NCBI GenBank assembly: GCA_030603445.1
Contig: JAUVXU010000010.1
Span: 1 to 64,000, forward strand
DNA length: 64,000 bases
Direction of reading: 5' to 3'
Source of the DNA: Methanomicrobia archaeon
GTDB taxonomy: Archaea > Methanobacteriota_B > Thermococci > Methanofastidiosales > NM3
In this document: piece by piece, positions 48,712 through 58,553 of the stretch
How the letters are laid out: every line of letters begins with the position of its first letter
Numbering within the stretch: the first letter of the stretch is position 1
Position numbers and translations under genes: made by a program
The notes under the pieces: generated by a model
The model's database searches: none
The model's input: only the letters and a program-made list of their open reading frames with translations
Told to the model about the DNA's origin: nothing

Positions 48712-51015
48712 TTAAGAAAGATCTGTTATAAGGTCAAGAGCTGCCTTGGAGGTTCCGGTCCTGTCAGCGCCTGCTACAACAAGCACGTCCTTTCCGAGTG
48801 AGTACACATCCTCATAGAGTTTGTACTCTCCCTCTGAAGTATCCCATTCCTCAAATGTTGTGATGCCTAGGTCAACAAGCTCCTGCACGATGCTGTTTGC
48901 AACAGGCCCGCCTATAAGCACGAGGTTGTACTCGCTCTTTAGGTCTGGTTCTGCTTCAACGCCAATATCGAGCTTCACAAGCTTTGTTGGATCTATGTCA
49001 ACGTAGACTGTTGTCACGATTGGGGCAAGCTGTTCTATCTTCGAGAAAGTGATGTCACCATCTATTCTGTAGTCTGTGTGTATTGCATCCACAACTTGCA
49101 GTGTGAAGTAGTTGTTACCATCTAGATCATCTAAGCATACTGTCAATGCATCGCTGCACATTCCAGCAAGTTCCACTGGAGTTGCGAGCCATAGTTCGAG
49201 TGCTGGTCTGCATATTGGCTGTGTAAGTCCTGCATCTAGAGTTAGTGTCCATTCATCAGTGGTAGAGTTGTATGTTGCTACGTAGTAATCCTTGAGCATG
49301 GCAGTCAGTTCATAATATTCAGCTGTACCTATATCTGGGAAGTCAGAAGCTACGTAATCAAACGCATCGTAGATAATAAGCTTGTCTGCTGCATCGAAGT
49401 TTGGATTTCCTTCAGACCAGAGTGCTAAAGCGTTGTCCAAATCCACAACGTCTATATCGTTGTTTGGTATAATGTCAAGATACCAGTCAAGCTCCTCGCC
49501 GCCGCAGTTGGATACAACATATGGCATGTAAAGTTCAGACGTGTATGTGTCGCATGGTCCTGGGTATATGCGCTCTTTTATGCATCCATAGTCCTCTAGT
49601 GTGTAAGCGTGGAACTCAACAACGTAGCTGCCTGATGCACCTATCAAGGTCTTCACAAAGTTGACAGCAAATACGACTTCTAACGTTCCGCATGTATCTT
49701 CCTTGAATGCTATTACACTGTTTTCCTCGTTGTCTTCATCACCATCTCCGCCTGAAGGCACTTGGGACGTGTATGTGTTAATAACAGTTATGTAGTCGTA
49801 AGCTTCACCGCTTGGGTCTGTTATCGTGACATAAGCCTTGTTCTCGTATATTCCGAGATCATTAATTGTGAGCGTGTATCCGCCGTATTCCTTTGATTCG
49901 CCAACGTGGAGTTTTTCCTCTACAAACCACTTTGGAGTTCCGTAGAACATATAGTCCACACCATCCACATTTGTACCAAAGCTTATGGCATCGTAGTGGT
50001 CGCCAAGGAAGTACACGTCGCAGGTGTCACAGTACAAGTCAATATCTACTGGCAAAATTGGTTCGCATATGCCGTATGCCTCTGAGTCTGGGCCGATAAT
50101 CGCACTCCATGTAACCTTGCTTAAACTTTCTATTCCGGTTACTATTGTCCTGTATTCCATACCGCCTACAGGGTCGCATATCTCATCGTTCCAAGCTGGA
50201 GTTCCCCAGTAGTGGCGCGGGTAGATGTTAGGGTAGGTCTGACACTCGTCAAGTGAAGTTACTGGAGCTATTGGATCCCAAGTTGGATATGTAACTGAAT
50301 CTGGGTTCTCAAAAGGACCAACAATATCTGCTACTCCGTCGTCAGTGATATCTACATCCCATAGCCCTTCCTGATCACATGATGCTGCGCAGGTAACGCA
50401 AAGGTCCTGCGTGCATAGCACATCCCTGATCGAGAAGTCCACTGTAACTGACTCATATGAGCATCCTGTGTCTACCATGACCTCAGCTGTGCATCCGAAG
50501 TTTGTGTTATGGTCTATGTAAATGTCATAGTCCCACCATGGGGCCTGAACATCCATTCCTCCCTGTCCATCCGGATCTACGAAAGATGTTGCAGCAGAGC
50601 AAACGTATGGAAGAACTACCCAGGATTCGGGCACTCCAAGTCCAGGTATTACGCCCTCGTGTATCCTGAAGTCATCAAAGTATGCATCTATTGAGAAAAT
50701 GCTTGAATTGGGCATGTAGTTGTCTACTTCTGCCTCTTCGTCATATATCACAGAATATATGTTCTGATCTTCAGTTTCTTCAGTATAATAAGCCATGCTT
50801 CCTATCTGTGCCGATATCCAGGATGCTGAAACGACATCTTCTGCTGCAGCGTTGGAACCAACTACAATAAGACATGTTGGTTCACCATCGCTTGGATTGA
50901 TGAAGAAGTCCTTGTTCAAATCTGTTGCAGCACCTACTGCTCCAACAAGTGTTGAACCTAGCAACAGCGCGCCTGAAATGGCTACACCTATTTTTTTCAT
51001 GTTCACGTTATTCAC
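48712..51015 (-). CDS. S-layer family protein, paralogue 1
   Basis: N-term CLIVVGSNAAAEDVVSASWISAQIGSMAYY; C-term YNLVLIGGPVANSIVQELVDLG..YEDVYSLGKDVLVVAGADRTGTSKAALDLI. Confidence 0.88.
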   Translation of the reverse strand: MNNVNMKKIGVAISGALLLGSTLVGAVGAATDLNKDFFINPSDGEPTCLIVVGSNAAAEDVVSASWISAQIGSMAYYTEETEDQNIYSVIYDEEAEVDNYMPNSSIFSIDAYFDDFRIHEGVIPGLGVPESWVVLPYVCSAATSFVDPDGQGGMDVQAPWWDYDIYIDHNTNFGCTAEVMVDTGCSYESVTVDFSIRDVLCTQDLCVTCAASCDQEGLWDVDITDDGVADIVGPFENPDSVTYPTWDPIAPVTSLDECQTYPNIYPRHYWGTPAWNDEICDPVGGMEYRTIVTGIESLSKVTWSAIIGPDSEAYGICEPILPVDIDLYCDTCDVYFLGDHYDAISFGTNVDGVDYMFYGTPKWFVEEKLHVGESKEYGGYTLTINDLGIYENKAYVTITDPSGEAYDYITVINTYTSQVPSGGDGDEDNEENSVIAFKEDTCGTLEVVFAVNFVKTLIGASGSYVVEFHAYTLEDYGCIKERIYPGPCDTYTSELYMPYVVSNCGGEELDWYLDIIPNNDIDVVDLDNALALWSEGNPNFDAADKLIIYDAFDYVASDFPDIGTAEYYELTAMLKDYYVATYNSTTDEWTLTLDAGLTQPICRPALELWLATPVELAGMCSDALTVCLDDLDGNNYFTLQVVDAIHTDYRIDGDITFSKIEQLAPIVTTVYVDIDPTKLVKLDIGVEAEPDLKSEYNLVLIGGPVANSIVQELVDLGITTFEEWDTSEGEYKLYEDVYSLGKDVLVVAGADRTGTSKAALDLITDLS

Positions 51016-51240
51016 CTTTGATTTTTTTTTATTTCTACAATATTATGTAGACTCTGTATTAGTATTGCTCATCAATAGTATATAAATGTATCGGTAATAT
51101 CCATTAGATAAGCTATATAATCCACTTAAAAACCAACTAGAACAACGTTGATAGAACAGGATTGAAAAGAATAGTTCTAATAGAATAGTGTATAAAATTA
51201 ATAAAAAAAAGATAAAAAAAAAGAAAGAAAAAAGAGAATT

Positions 51241-53460
51241 TTACATCTCAGAGATCAGTGCTAGGGCAGCGACTGCTGTTGCGTCCCTGTCCATACCTGC
51301 TACGATTAGGACATCCTTGCCCACAGCGTACACATCCTCAATGAGCTCAAACTCTCCTTCTGAAGTGTCCCACTTCTCGAAGGTTGTGTATTCGAGGTCA
51401 ACGAGTTCCTGCACTATTGCGTTTGCAACTGGTCCGCCTATCAGCACGAGGTTGTACTCCTGCTTCATGTCGGTCGTGATGTTCTCGTCAAGCTTGACAA
51501 GTGACTCTGGTTCGATGTCGACGTATACCTTGGTTACTGTTGGGTCGAGTGCGACCTTCCTGTAGATGTCAATTGCACCGTCTATTGCGTAGTCTGTGTG
51601 GTCTGTGTCGGTCACCTTGAGGGTGAAGTAGTTGTCTCCATCACAATCCGCAAGTTCTACTATAAGCTCATCGTCGCAAAGGCCAGCGAGTTCCACTGGG
51701 GTTGCAAGCCATAGTTCTAGAATTGGCCTGCATATCCGATCAGCTACTGTTATAACATCCGCGCCATCCCTAGCGAGATTATTGTAGAAATTTCCTAAGT
51801 AAGCAAAGAAGTCGTCGTCTGCAACAGTTACACCTACAATATCGCCATATATATTAAGATCGTCTGTTCTATCATAGTTTGGATTTCCTTCATCCCAAAG
51901 TGCTATCAGGTTGTCTTTGTCTATGACAGCAGTCCCATCGGCGTTCCAATCTACATTATCATTTGGTATGATATCAAAGTACCACTCGAGGTCGCCTACC
52001 TTGATTGCTGGCTCTATTGCTGGATCGCATGGTCCTGGGTATACCTGCTCGCGTAGGACTCCGTAGTCCTCTAGTGTGTAAGCGTGGTATTCCACCATGT
52101 AGTTTCCTGCTGCGCCGATCATCGTCTTAACAAAGTTGACAGCAAATACAACTTCTCCTGCAGGTTCTCCTTCTAGTCCTATTAAATCAATCTGACCTTC
52201 CAACTCATCTCCGCAAAGCGAATATACATTAAATGAGTCTAGAACAAAAGCAATGCAGTCGTTCTCTTCGTTGCCACTCGTGTCGCCAGGTATTCCTCCA
52301 TCCCACATGTCTCCTTCTCCTTGTGAAGGTACTTGGGATGTGTAGGTGTCTATGACTACCATGTAGTGGTTGTCATTTCCATCTGGGTCCGTGATTATGA
52401 TGTCTGCCTTGTTCTCGTAGATTCCGAGATCGTTGATGGTAAGTGTCCATCCGTTGAAGTACTCCTTTGACTCTCCGACGTATAGCTTCTCCTCAATAAA
52501 CCACTTTGGAGTTCCATAGAACATGTAGTCGTATCCATCTGCATCAGTGTCAAAGGACAATGCATCGTAGTTCTCTCCAAGGAAAAACACATCACATGAC
52601 TCGCAGTACAGTTGTACTTCTTCTAGACCGTTATCATCGCATGTTCCATATGCCTCTGATTCTGGACCGACAACTGCCCACCAAGTGACAAAGTCAAGAT
52701 TCTCAACACCAGTCACGATTGTCCGGTACTCTATACCGCCTAGAGGGTCGCATGGGTCTTGTGGGTTAGTGTATGGGTTTGGTACTCCCCAGTAGTGGCG
52801 TGGGTAGATGTTAGGGTAGGTCTCGCATTCATTCAACACAGGTGCGGTGCCTTTAACCTGTACACAAGCAGCAGAGCAAGCTACGCAAAGCTCTGCAGAG
52901 CACTCGAGGTTTCTTAATGAGAAGTCTACCGTTATTGCTTCATATGAACAGAGCGTATCTACAAGGAAGTTCTCGTCTGCTGCGTTAAATCCCGTCCATG
53001 GGTCAACGTAGACATCGTAGTCCCACAACATATCATCTGTTCCACAGTCGTAAGGTAATACCACCCAAGACTCTGCATCAACTGCAGTTGCCGATACAGC
53101 CTGGAAATCATTGAAAAATGCATCTCCATCTAATCCATAAACGCCAACATCTATGTAGTTGATCACTTTCTCTTCAAAAATGCTTCCGGTTCCATCATAG
53201 GTCACACCAGGGAAGTCCCAGTTCTCTGTGACGTCTTCGTAATAAGCCATTGTTCCGACCTTTGCTGACACGAATGCTGCAGAAACAACATCCGCCGCAG
53301 CTGCGCCGGATCCAACGACGATCAAACAGTTGTTAAGTCCGTTTGTCTCGTCGATGAAAAAAGTACTGTCTAGCGTATCGGCGGAAGCAACTGCTCCTGC
53401 AAATGTTGCACCAAGCAAAGCTGCGCCTGCTAAAACTGCTCCAACTCTTTTCAACTTCAT
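51241..53460 (-). CDS. S-layer family protein, paralogue 2
   Basis: Same N- and C-terminal signatures as 48712-51015; MKLKRVGAVLAGAALLGATFAGAVASA signal. Confidence 0.88.
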   Translation of the reverse strand: MKLKRVGAVLAGAALLGATFAGAVASADTLDSTFFIDETNGLNNCLIVVGSGAAAADVVSAAFVSAKVGTMAYYEDVTENWDFPGVTYDGTGSIFEEKVINYIDVGVYGLDGDAFFNDFQAVSATAVDAESWVVLPYDCGTDDMLWDYDVYVDPWTGFNAADENFLVDTLCSYEAITVDFSLRNLECSAELCVACSAACVQVKGTAPVLNECETYPNIYPRHYWGVPNPYTNPQDPCDPLGGIEYRTIVTGVENLDFVTWWAVVGPESEAYGTCDDNGLEEVQLYCESCDVFFLGENYDALSFDTDADGYDYMFYGTPKWFIEEKLYVGESKEYFNGWTLTINDLGIYENKADIIITDPDGNDNHYMVVIDTYTSQVPSQGEGDMWDGGIPGDTSGNEENDCIAFVLDSFNVYSLCGDELEGQIDLIGLEGEPAGEVVFAVNFVKTMIGAAGNYMVEYHAYTLEDYGVLREQVYPGPCDPAIEPAIKVGDLEWYFDIIPNDNVDWNADGTAVIDKDNLIALWDEGNPNYDRTDDLNIYGDIVGVTVADDDFFAYLGNFYNNLARDGADVITVADRICRPILELWLATPVELAGLCDDELIVELADCDGDNYFTLKVTDTDHTDYAIDGAIDIYRKVALDPTVTKVYVDIEPESLVKLDENITTDMKQEYNLVLIGGPVANAIVQELVDLEYTTFEKWDTSEGEFELIEDVYAVGKDVLIVAGMDRDATAVAALALISEM

Positions 53461-53795
53461 AATTCCACCTTAGTTTATTTTACCGAGATTTTTCTAAATC
53501 TCTTAGAGATAATTAGGACAAGCATATATAAAATTATCGCTTGCAAAAGGCTAGTATATACATCAAAAGGTATCGTTTTATGGTAATTATACCTTTAACT
53601 TAATAGTACTAGTAATTTATTGGTATTTCATAAACTTAAAAACATAAATATTATTGACAATATTCTATTCATATTTTAATGCTAATATTAATAAAAAAAT
53701 AATAAATGAAAAGACATCTTTTTTACTCTCTTCGCAAGCGCCGGGACAAAACCTAACTAAAATTAAAAGAAATAATATAAAAAAAAAGAAAACGC

Positions 53796-54596
53796 CTAAT
53801 TTTCCTTAGGGGCCAGATCATGTTTCTTTATAGTGATATAGTTCGTTATATCAGTCACAAGCGACGAGACATTAATAGCAAGATTCTGGATATCAAGTAA
53901 AGATATAGAAAGGACCGAAGGGTGCTCAAGCGTCATTGCAATCGGACTAAAGCGCAAAGCTATCTCAAAGAGCGTCTCTACATCCGGTATAAGGATATCG
54001 ATAGCTGCAAGGCCCATAAATCCGTTGGACTGGTCCCCTTCCTCTTTAAGCTTCATAGTATTTACATATGCGCCCAGTACGTTAAGAACACGCAACGTGT
54101 CGCGCTTTATTAGCTCCTCGTCCCCGGCAACCTTTGTAACGAACTTATAGTGGATATACCCCTCATCGATAAACTCATCGTACGCATCCTCATCGATTCC
54201 TGGCTCTTTTTGTGTTTCGTCCCCAAACTGCGTCTTTGGCATTGGCAGCCTGACGCCTGCGGACTGGCAGCATGTCCCGATGACCTTGCACATATCACCG
54301 ATAAGATACATTGCCTCTTTTGCCGTAAGCTCCTTCTCAGCATCGGTCACTTCTAGTGTGGAAGGCGTGACCCGCATACAGAGGCGCAAAAATTCCCGAA
54401 GAGGCATATCAACGTCGACTTCTGCAAAAGAAGAGTAAGTTTTCGTTTCCTCTCCATCCTCCTCTTCCTCGGACACGTCCTGCCCCGTTATGTTGACCTT
54501 GGATTCTTTCATCTCAACTATAAGGTCTTCTAATGATCTGCTGGCGGCTCCAGGGATATTCGCCTGGGCCTCGATGAACAAGGTAGCTTTTACCAT
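53796..54596 (-). CDS. Conserved hypothetical protein
   Basis: Long ORF with soluble-protein composition; no family recognised. Confidence 0.6.
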   Translation of the reverse strand: MVKATLFIEAQANIPGAASRSLEDLIVEMKESKVNITGQDVSEEEEDGEETKTYSSFAEVDVDMPLREFLRLCMRVTPSTLEVTDAEKELTAKEAMYLIGDMCKVIGTCCQSAGVRLPMPKTQFGDETQKEPGIDEDAYDEFIDEGYIHYKFVTKVAGDEELIKRDTLRVLNVLGAYVNTMKLKEEGDQSNGFMGLAAIDILIPDVETLFEIALRFSPIAMTLEHPSVLSISLLDIQNLAINVSSLVTDITNYITIKKHDLAPKEN

Positions 54597-54630
54597 ATAT
54601 CCTAAAACACGACGCCCCCTTTATAAGTTT

Positions 54631-55596
54631 TTACCATGTCCCATATATTTTACAGCCGCAGTTGGGGCATTTTCCAGAGAAGTTGAGGGTAGAGACGACA
54701 TAACCGCTCCTTTTTATAAGAAGCTCCTTGCAAGAGGGGCAGTGCGTATCCGAACTTCGTTCCCAGACGTTTCCGATATAGACGTATCGTATGCCTTTTT
54801 CTTTTGCAATCAATGCGGCCCTGTCAAGTGACTCTATTGGCGTGGGGGGGGCATCAGGCATCTTAAAGTAAGGGAAGAAGCGGGAGAAGTGCAGTGGTAT
54901 GTCAGGCGATATCAAGACAAGCTCATCGCAAAGCGGGGCGATGTCGTTATGGCCGGGCACGATAAGATGTGTTACCTCCACATGCACCCCTGAATCATGC
55001 ATCGCCCTGACAGTTTCCATCGTGTTCTTGTAAGGGGCGTGGCAAAGCGACGAATAGAATTCCTTTCCCCCTTTCACATCGATATTAGCAGCATCAATAA
55101 AGGACAAAAGCTCATCCAAGGGCTCTTCGTTTATGTATCCATTTGAGACTAGAACGTTGTAGCCATCATTTGCGCGCGAGGCATCTATCACGAACTCTAT
55201 CCATGTGACAGGCTCAGAGTACGTGTACGCAATTCCTTTGCAGCCGTATAGATGCGATTTTGCAACAACCTCATCAGGAGAAAGATTAACAGAAGGAGGG
55301 GAGTCGCTTTGGGATATCTCGTAGTTTTGGCAAAAGTCGCAGGCAAGATTGCACCCATAAGTCCCGACAGAAAAGGCATTTGAACCAGGTTTGAAGTGAT
55401 AAAGAGGTTTTTTCTCTATAGGGTCCGGATTAGCTGCAGTTACCATCCCGTAAGACTCACTTATAAGGACGCCGTCGTGATTTACCCTTCCTTTGCAAAA
55501 TCCTTTTTTCCCAGAAGAAATTACGCATGCTCGCGGGCAAAGCGCGCAGCAGACCTTCTTGTCCTCCCTACATTCCCAAAACATTGCTTCTTTCAT
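54631..55596 (-). CDS. amrS: AmmeMemoRadiSam-system radical SAM enzyme
   Basis: CALCPRACVISSGKKGFCKGR; TYGCNLACDFCQNYEISQ; PIEKKPLYHFKPGS. Confidence 0.93.
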   Translation of the reverse strand: MKEAMFWECREDKKVCCALCPRACVISSGKKGFCKGRVNHDGVLISESYGMVTAANPDPIEKKPLYHFKPGSNAFSVGTYGCNLACDFCQNYEISQSDSPPSVNLSPDEVVAKSHLYGCKGIAYTYSEPVTWIEFVIDASRANDGYNVLVSNGYINEEPLDELLSFIDAANIDVKGGKEFYSSLCHAPYKNTMETVRAMHDSGVHVEVTHLIVPGHNDIAPLCDELVLISPDIPLHFSRFFPYFKMPDAPPTPIESLDRAALIAKEKGIRYVYIGNVWERSSDTHCPSCKELLIKRSGYVVSTLNFSGKCPNCGCKIYGTW

Positions 55597-55918
55597 CTAA
55601 GTTATATATTAGGGCTTATATTATTTAACTTCTTTTTCTCCTGTTCCAACATCCTTCGCATCCAGAGTGGAGTATTCCCATCAAAAAAAAAACCATTTTC
55701 TTGCGCGACATTCTGCCCTGTGCTGGAATGCTCCAAATTTCGTACTTATCCATCATGCTTTTTATCCACAAAGGGATTTCCTTATCTTCACCGGTATTTG
55801 TAATGAAAAAACTCGCAAGGATTTGGAATGTCGAATGTTTATAGAGGACATCAGAAAATTTGGAAAAACTTAACACAAGCGTTAAGTATAAATAACATAA
55901 TCCTTAATAGAATATCAA

Positions 55919-56301
55919 ATGAGAAAAGAAGTTGAAAACTGGTGGAAACAGGCAAATAGAGACCTGTTAAGTGCAGAAAATGCATTCAAATCGAAAGATT
56001 ATTATGTGGCAGCATTTCTTTGTCAACAAAGCGTAGAGAAAGGGTTAAAAGCTTTATATATTAAAAAAAGAAAAGAATCTCCGGGAGCAGTGCATTCTTT
56101 AATTTATCTAGGTAAAAACACTAAAATCCTAACAAATTTTACAGTGCATTAAGAAGATTGAATCCTGATTTTGTAATAACAAGATATCCTGACGCTGCGC
56201 ATGGCCTTCCTTATGATCTTTATGATGAAGAAATAGCAAAAGAGAGAATAGATCTAACTAAAAAAGTGATGGAATGGATAAAAGAGAAGTTAGAGAAATA
56301 G
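55919..56301 (+). pseudogene. HEPN-domain protein, frameshifted near 56110-56140
   Basis: MRKEVENWWKQANRDLLSAENAFKSKDYYVAAFLCQQSVEKGLKALYIKKRKESPGAVHSLIYLGKN | shifted frame PNKFYSALRRLNPDFVITRYPDAAHGLPYDLYDEEIAKERIDLTKKVMEWIKEKLEK*. Confidence 0.85.
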
Positions 56302-56585
56302 AAGATTTTTTGAATAATCTGAGGAGTGCGTACGCCCCAGAAAAGATAATACTATTTGGCTCAAGAGCTAGAGGGGACAATTTGAAGCAAAGCGATTATG
56401 ATTTGATGGTGGTGAGCAGGAAGTTTGAAAATATCCATTTTCTTGAAAGAATATCCAAACTACTGGAACTCTGGACCTATGATGTTGATGTAGATATACT
56501 CCCATATACCCCTGAGGAGTTTGAAGATAAGAAGAAGGAGATTGGCATAGTCTCGCAAGCCGTGAAAGAAGGGATTGAAGTATAA
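56274..56585 (+). CDS. MNT-type minimal nucleotidyltransferase
   Basis: KIILFGSRARGDNLKQSDYDLMVVS; overlaps HEPN gene end. Confidence 0.92.
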   Translation: MDKREVREIEDFLNNLRSAYAPEKIILFGSRARGDNLKQSDYDLMVVSRKFENIHFLERISKLLELWTYDVDVDILPYTPEEFEDKKKEIGIVSQAVKEGIEV

Positions 56586-56911
56586 GTGAGATAAAGATGT
56601 CAGAATAGATTAAATATATCCATTTTTTTGTTCCCCAATAAATTGATTAATAAATTTATGAAGAGTGCGGTTCTCGTTTTTATCTGTTAGTATGGAATGA
56701 TATATTCATAATTCCCTGAACAGATTCATAACAAGTATCGCTACAAAAATCTGTTTCTATAACACTATTTTTTAAATTCTGAGAAGAATTATTTACATAT
56801 TGATTTTTTATTAAATTTTATTGATTTAAGTGATAAAAAACTTCAACAAGAAACTATTGATAGGATAAAAGGCGAGTTTGATTTTTTAAAGAAAGATATT
56901 GAAAATAGATA

Positions 56912-57016
56912 TTAAAATGGTTTTGTTCTACCATCAACAACCTGTCTTATACCTAAAACTAGCTCTTTGACAAGTTTATTCTGTTCTTTTAAATTTTTCA
57001 ATTCTTCCTCTGACAT
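56912..57016 (-). CDS. 34-aa ORF, possible antitoxin fragment
   Basis: MSEEELKNLKEQNKLVKELVLGIRQVVDGRTKPF*. Confidence 0.35.
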   Translation of the reverse strand: MSEEELKNLKEQNKLVKELVLGIRQVVDGRTKPF

Positions 57017-57192
57017 ATTTACTATTGGTAATTATTGATTTATAAAACATTGCTTTTAACATATTTATCCTATTATTTTGTCAGAACATGGAGAAGTAAA
57101 GATAACTATCTGATTTATATCAAACCCAATATCAAGTTGTATAAACCGGTTTAATATGTTAACCAAGGGTAATAAAATAAATAAGAAACCCC

Positions 57193-58383
57193 TTAATTCA
57201 AAAACTTCTTGAACTTCAAGAGGAGCTTGACATTGGTCTTTGCGACCGCCTTTAGAAGCTCTACCTCATTTAATGTCTCGAAGTCGCACTTTAGCATCGA
57301 TCTTGCGGCATCGTCTAGTTCCTTGTCCGACATGGAAACAAGGACCTCCTGCGCCCTGAAGAAAAGCTCCAGGCTCTTGCCAAAGTCATCTTTCCACAAC
57401 TCTTGGTAGCGCATAAGGTATTCTTTACCAAAATTGTTCGCAGAAACAGCCTCTGCTGCTATTTTCCCCGCATACTTTCCAGACACTATCGCTGTAGTTA
57501 TTCCTCCGCCTGTAAGCGGGTTTACCACTCTGGCGGCATCTCCTACCAAAAGGATGCTGTCCCCATACGTCTCCTTGAGCGGCCTTGACACAGGCACCCC
57601 GCCTGCATTGAGCTCCACGAAGCGCGCACCCTTCATCCGAGGCGTCTCGAGGAACTTGTCAAGATAGTATTTTGCATTTTTATCGGTAAGCGAGGGTATT
57701 ATCCCGATGCCGACGTTTGCCGTGTCCTCGCTTTTAGGAAATATCCACACGTACCCTCCAGGGGCCACGTCTTTCCCAAAATACATCTCGATAGCGTCAT
57801 CAAGCCCCATTCCGGTCATCTCATACTGCACGCATGATTCAATGTGCTTTAGAGGGATGAATGTCTTTATGCCAAAGAACGGCCCGACGCGAGAAGCAAC
57901 ACCATCGGCCGCAATTATCATCTTGGCATCTATTGTAACATCCTCCCCGAACTGCCTTGCATGCACGCGCATCATTCCATTCTCCAAACGCTCGCCGGTA
58001 ACAAAACGGGTCTTGAGGTGCAGTTCCACACCTTCTATAACAGCAAAAGTTGCAAGGTCCTTGTCAAAGACCTTCCTATCAAGCACAAAACCGAACTTTG
58101 CCTTTGCAACGCGCTCATCATTTAAGTCGACAACATGTCCGGAAGGGGACACTAGCCTGACATAAGGCACGTTTCGGGATATCCAGCGTGGGTTTGGCTC
58201 AATCTCAAGCTTCTCAAAAACGCTCTCAGAAACTCCTTCAGCGCACTGTATCGGCGTTCCTATCTCGGCACGCTTGTCTATGGCTATGACCTTTGCACCA
58301 CCCTTTACCGCATACCTTGCAGCAGTAGAGCCTCCGGGCCCCATGCCAACGACCAGTATGTCACACGTTAGTTTTTTACTCAT
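57193..58383 (-). CDS. Geranylgeranyl reductase family protein (archaeal lipid saturation)
   Basis: DILVVGMGPGGSTAARYAVKGGAKVIAIDKRAEIGTPIQCAEGV; GDAARVVNPLTGGGITTAIVSG. Confidence 0.93.
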   Translation of the reverse strand: MSKKLTCDILVVGMGPGGSTAARYAVKGGAKVIAIDKRAEIGTPIQCAEGVSESVFEKLEIEPNPRWISRNVPYVRLVSPSGHVVDLNDERVAKAKFGFVLDRKVFDKDLATFAVIEGVELHLKTRFVTGERLENGMMRVHARQFGEDVTIDAKMIIAADGVASRVGPFFGIKTFIPLKHIESCVQYEMTGMGLDDAIEMYFGKDVAPGGYVWIFPKSEDTANVGIGIIPSLTDKNAKYYLDKFLETPRMKGARFVELNAGGVPVSRPLKETYGDSILLVGDAARVVNPLTGGGITTAIVSGKYAGKIAAEAVSANNFGKEYLMRYQELWKDDFGKSLELFFRAQEVLVSMSDKELDDAARSMLKCDFETLNEVELLKAVAKTNVKLLLKFKKFLN

Positions 58384-58534
58384 ACAAAGCCCCCAGAGGG
58401 CATGCGCGGGCGCATATCCCACAATCGTTGCATTCTGAAATAATAATGTCTGCCTCGGTTACCTCTATATTTTGTGTCGGGCACACTGCAGCGCACGTCT
58501 GGCATAGCATGCAAAGCTCTTTGTTAACGTTCAT
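58376..58534 (-). CDS. 4Fe-4S ferredoxin, 52 aa (not in ORF track)
   Basis: MNVNKELCMLCQTCAAVCPTQNIEVTEADIIISECNDCGICARACPLGALYE*, two CxxCxxCxxxCP motifs; overlaps reductase start. Confidence 0.93.
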   Translation of the reverse strand: MNVNKELCMLCQTCAAVCPTQNIEVTEADIIISECNDCGICARACPLGALYE

Positions 58535-58553
58535 GTGGCCACCTTCGTTCTCA

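Noticed and set aside
55625-55876. 83-aa minus ORF between amrS and HEPN
   Set aside because: Could be real but no recognisable motif, and an equally long opposite-strand ORF exists; not enough support
57142-57153. TAAACCGGTTTA 12-bp palindrome downstream of the geranylgeranyl reductase
   Set aside because: Short, in a gene-debris/3' region with no nearby start; may be chance
57707-58165. 152-aa + ORF opposite geranylgeranyl reductase
   Set aside because: Antisense shadow
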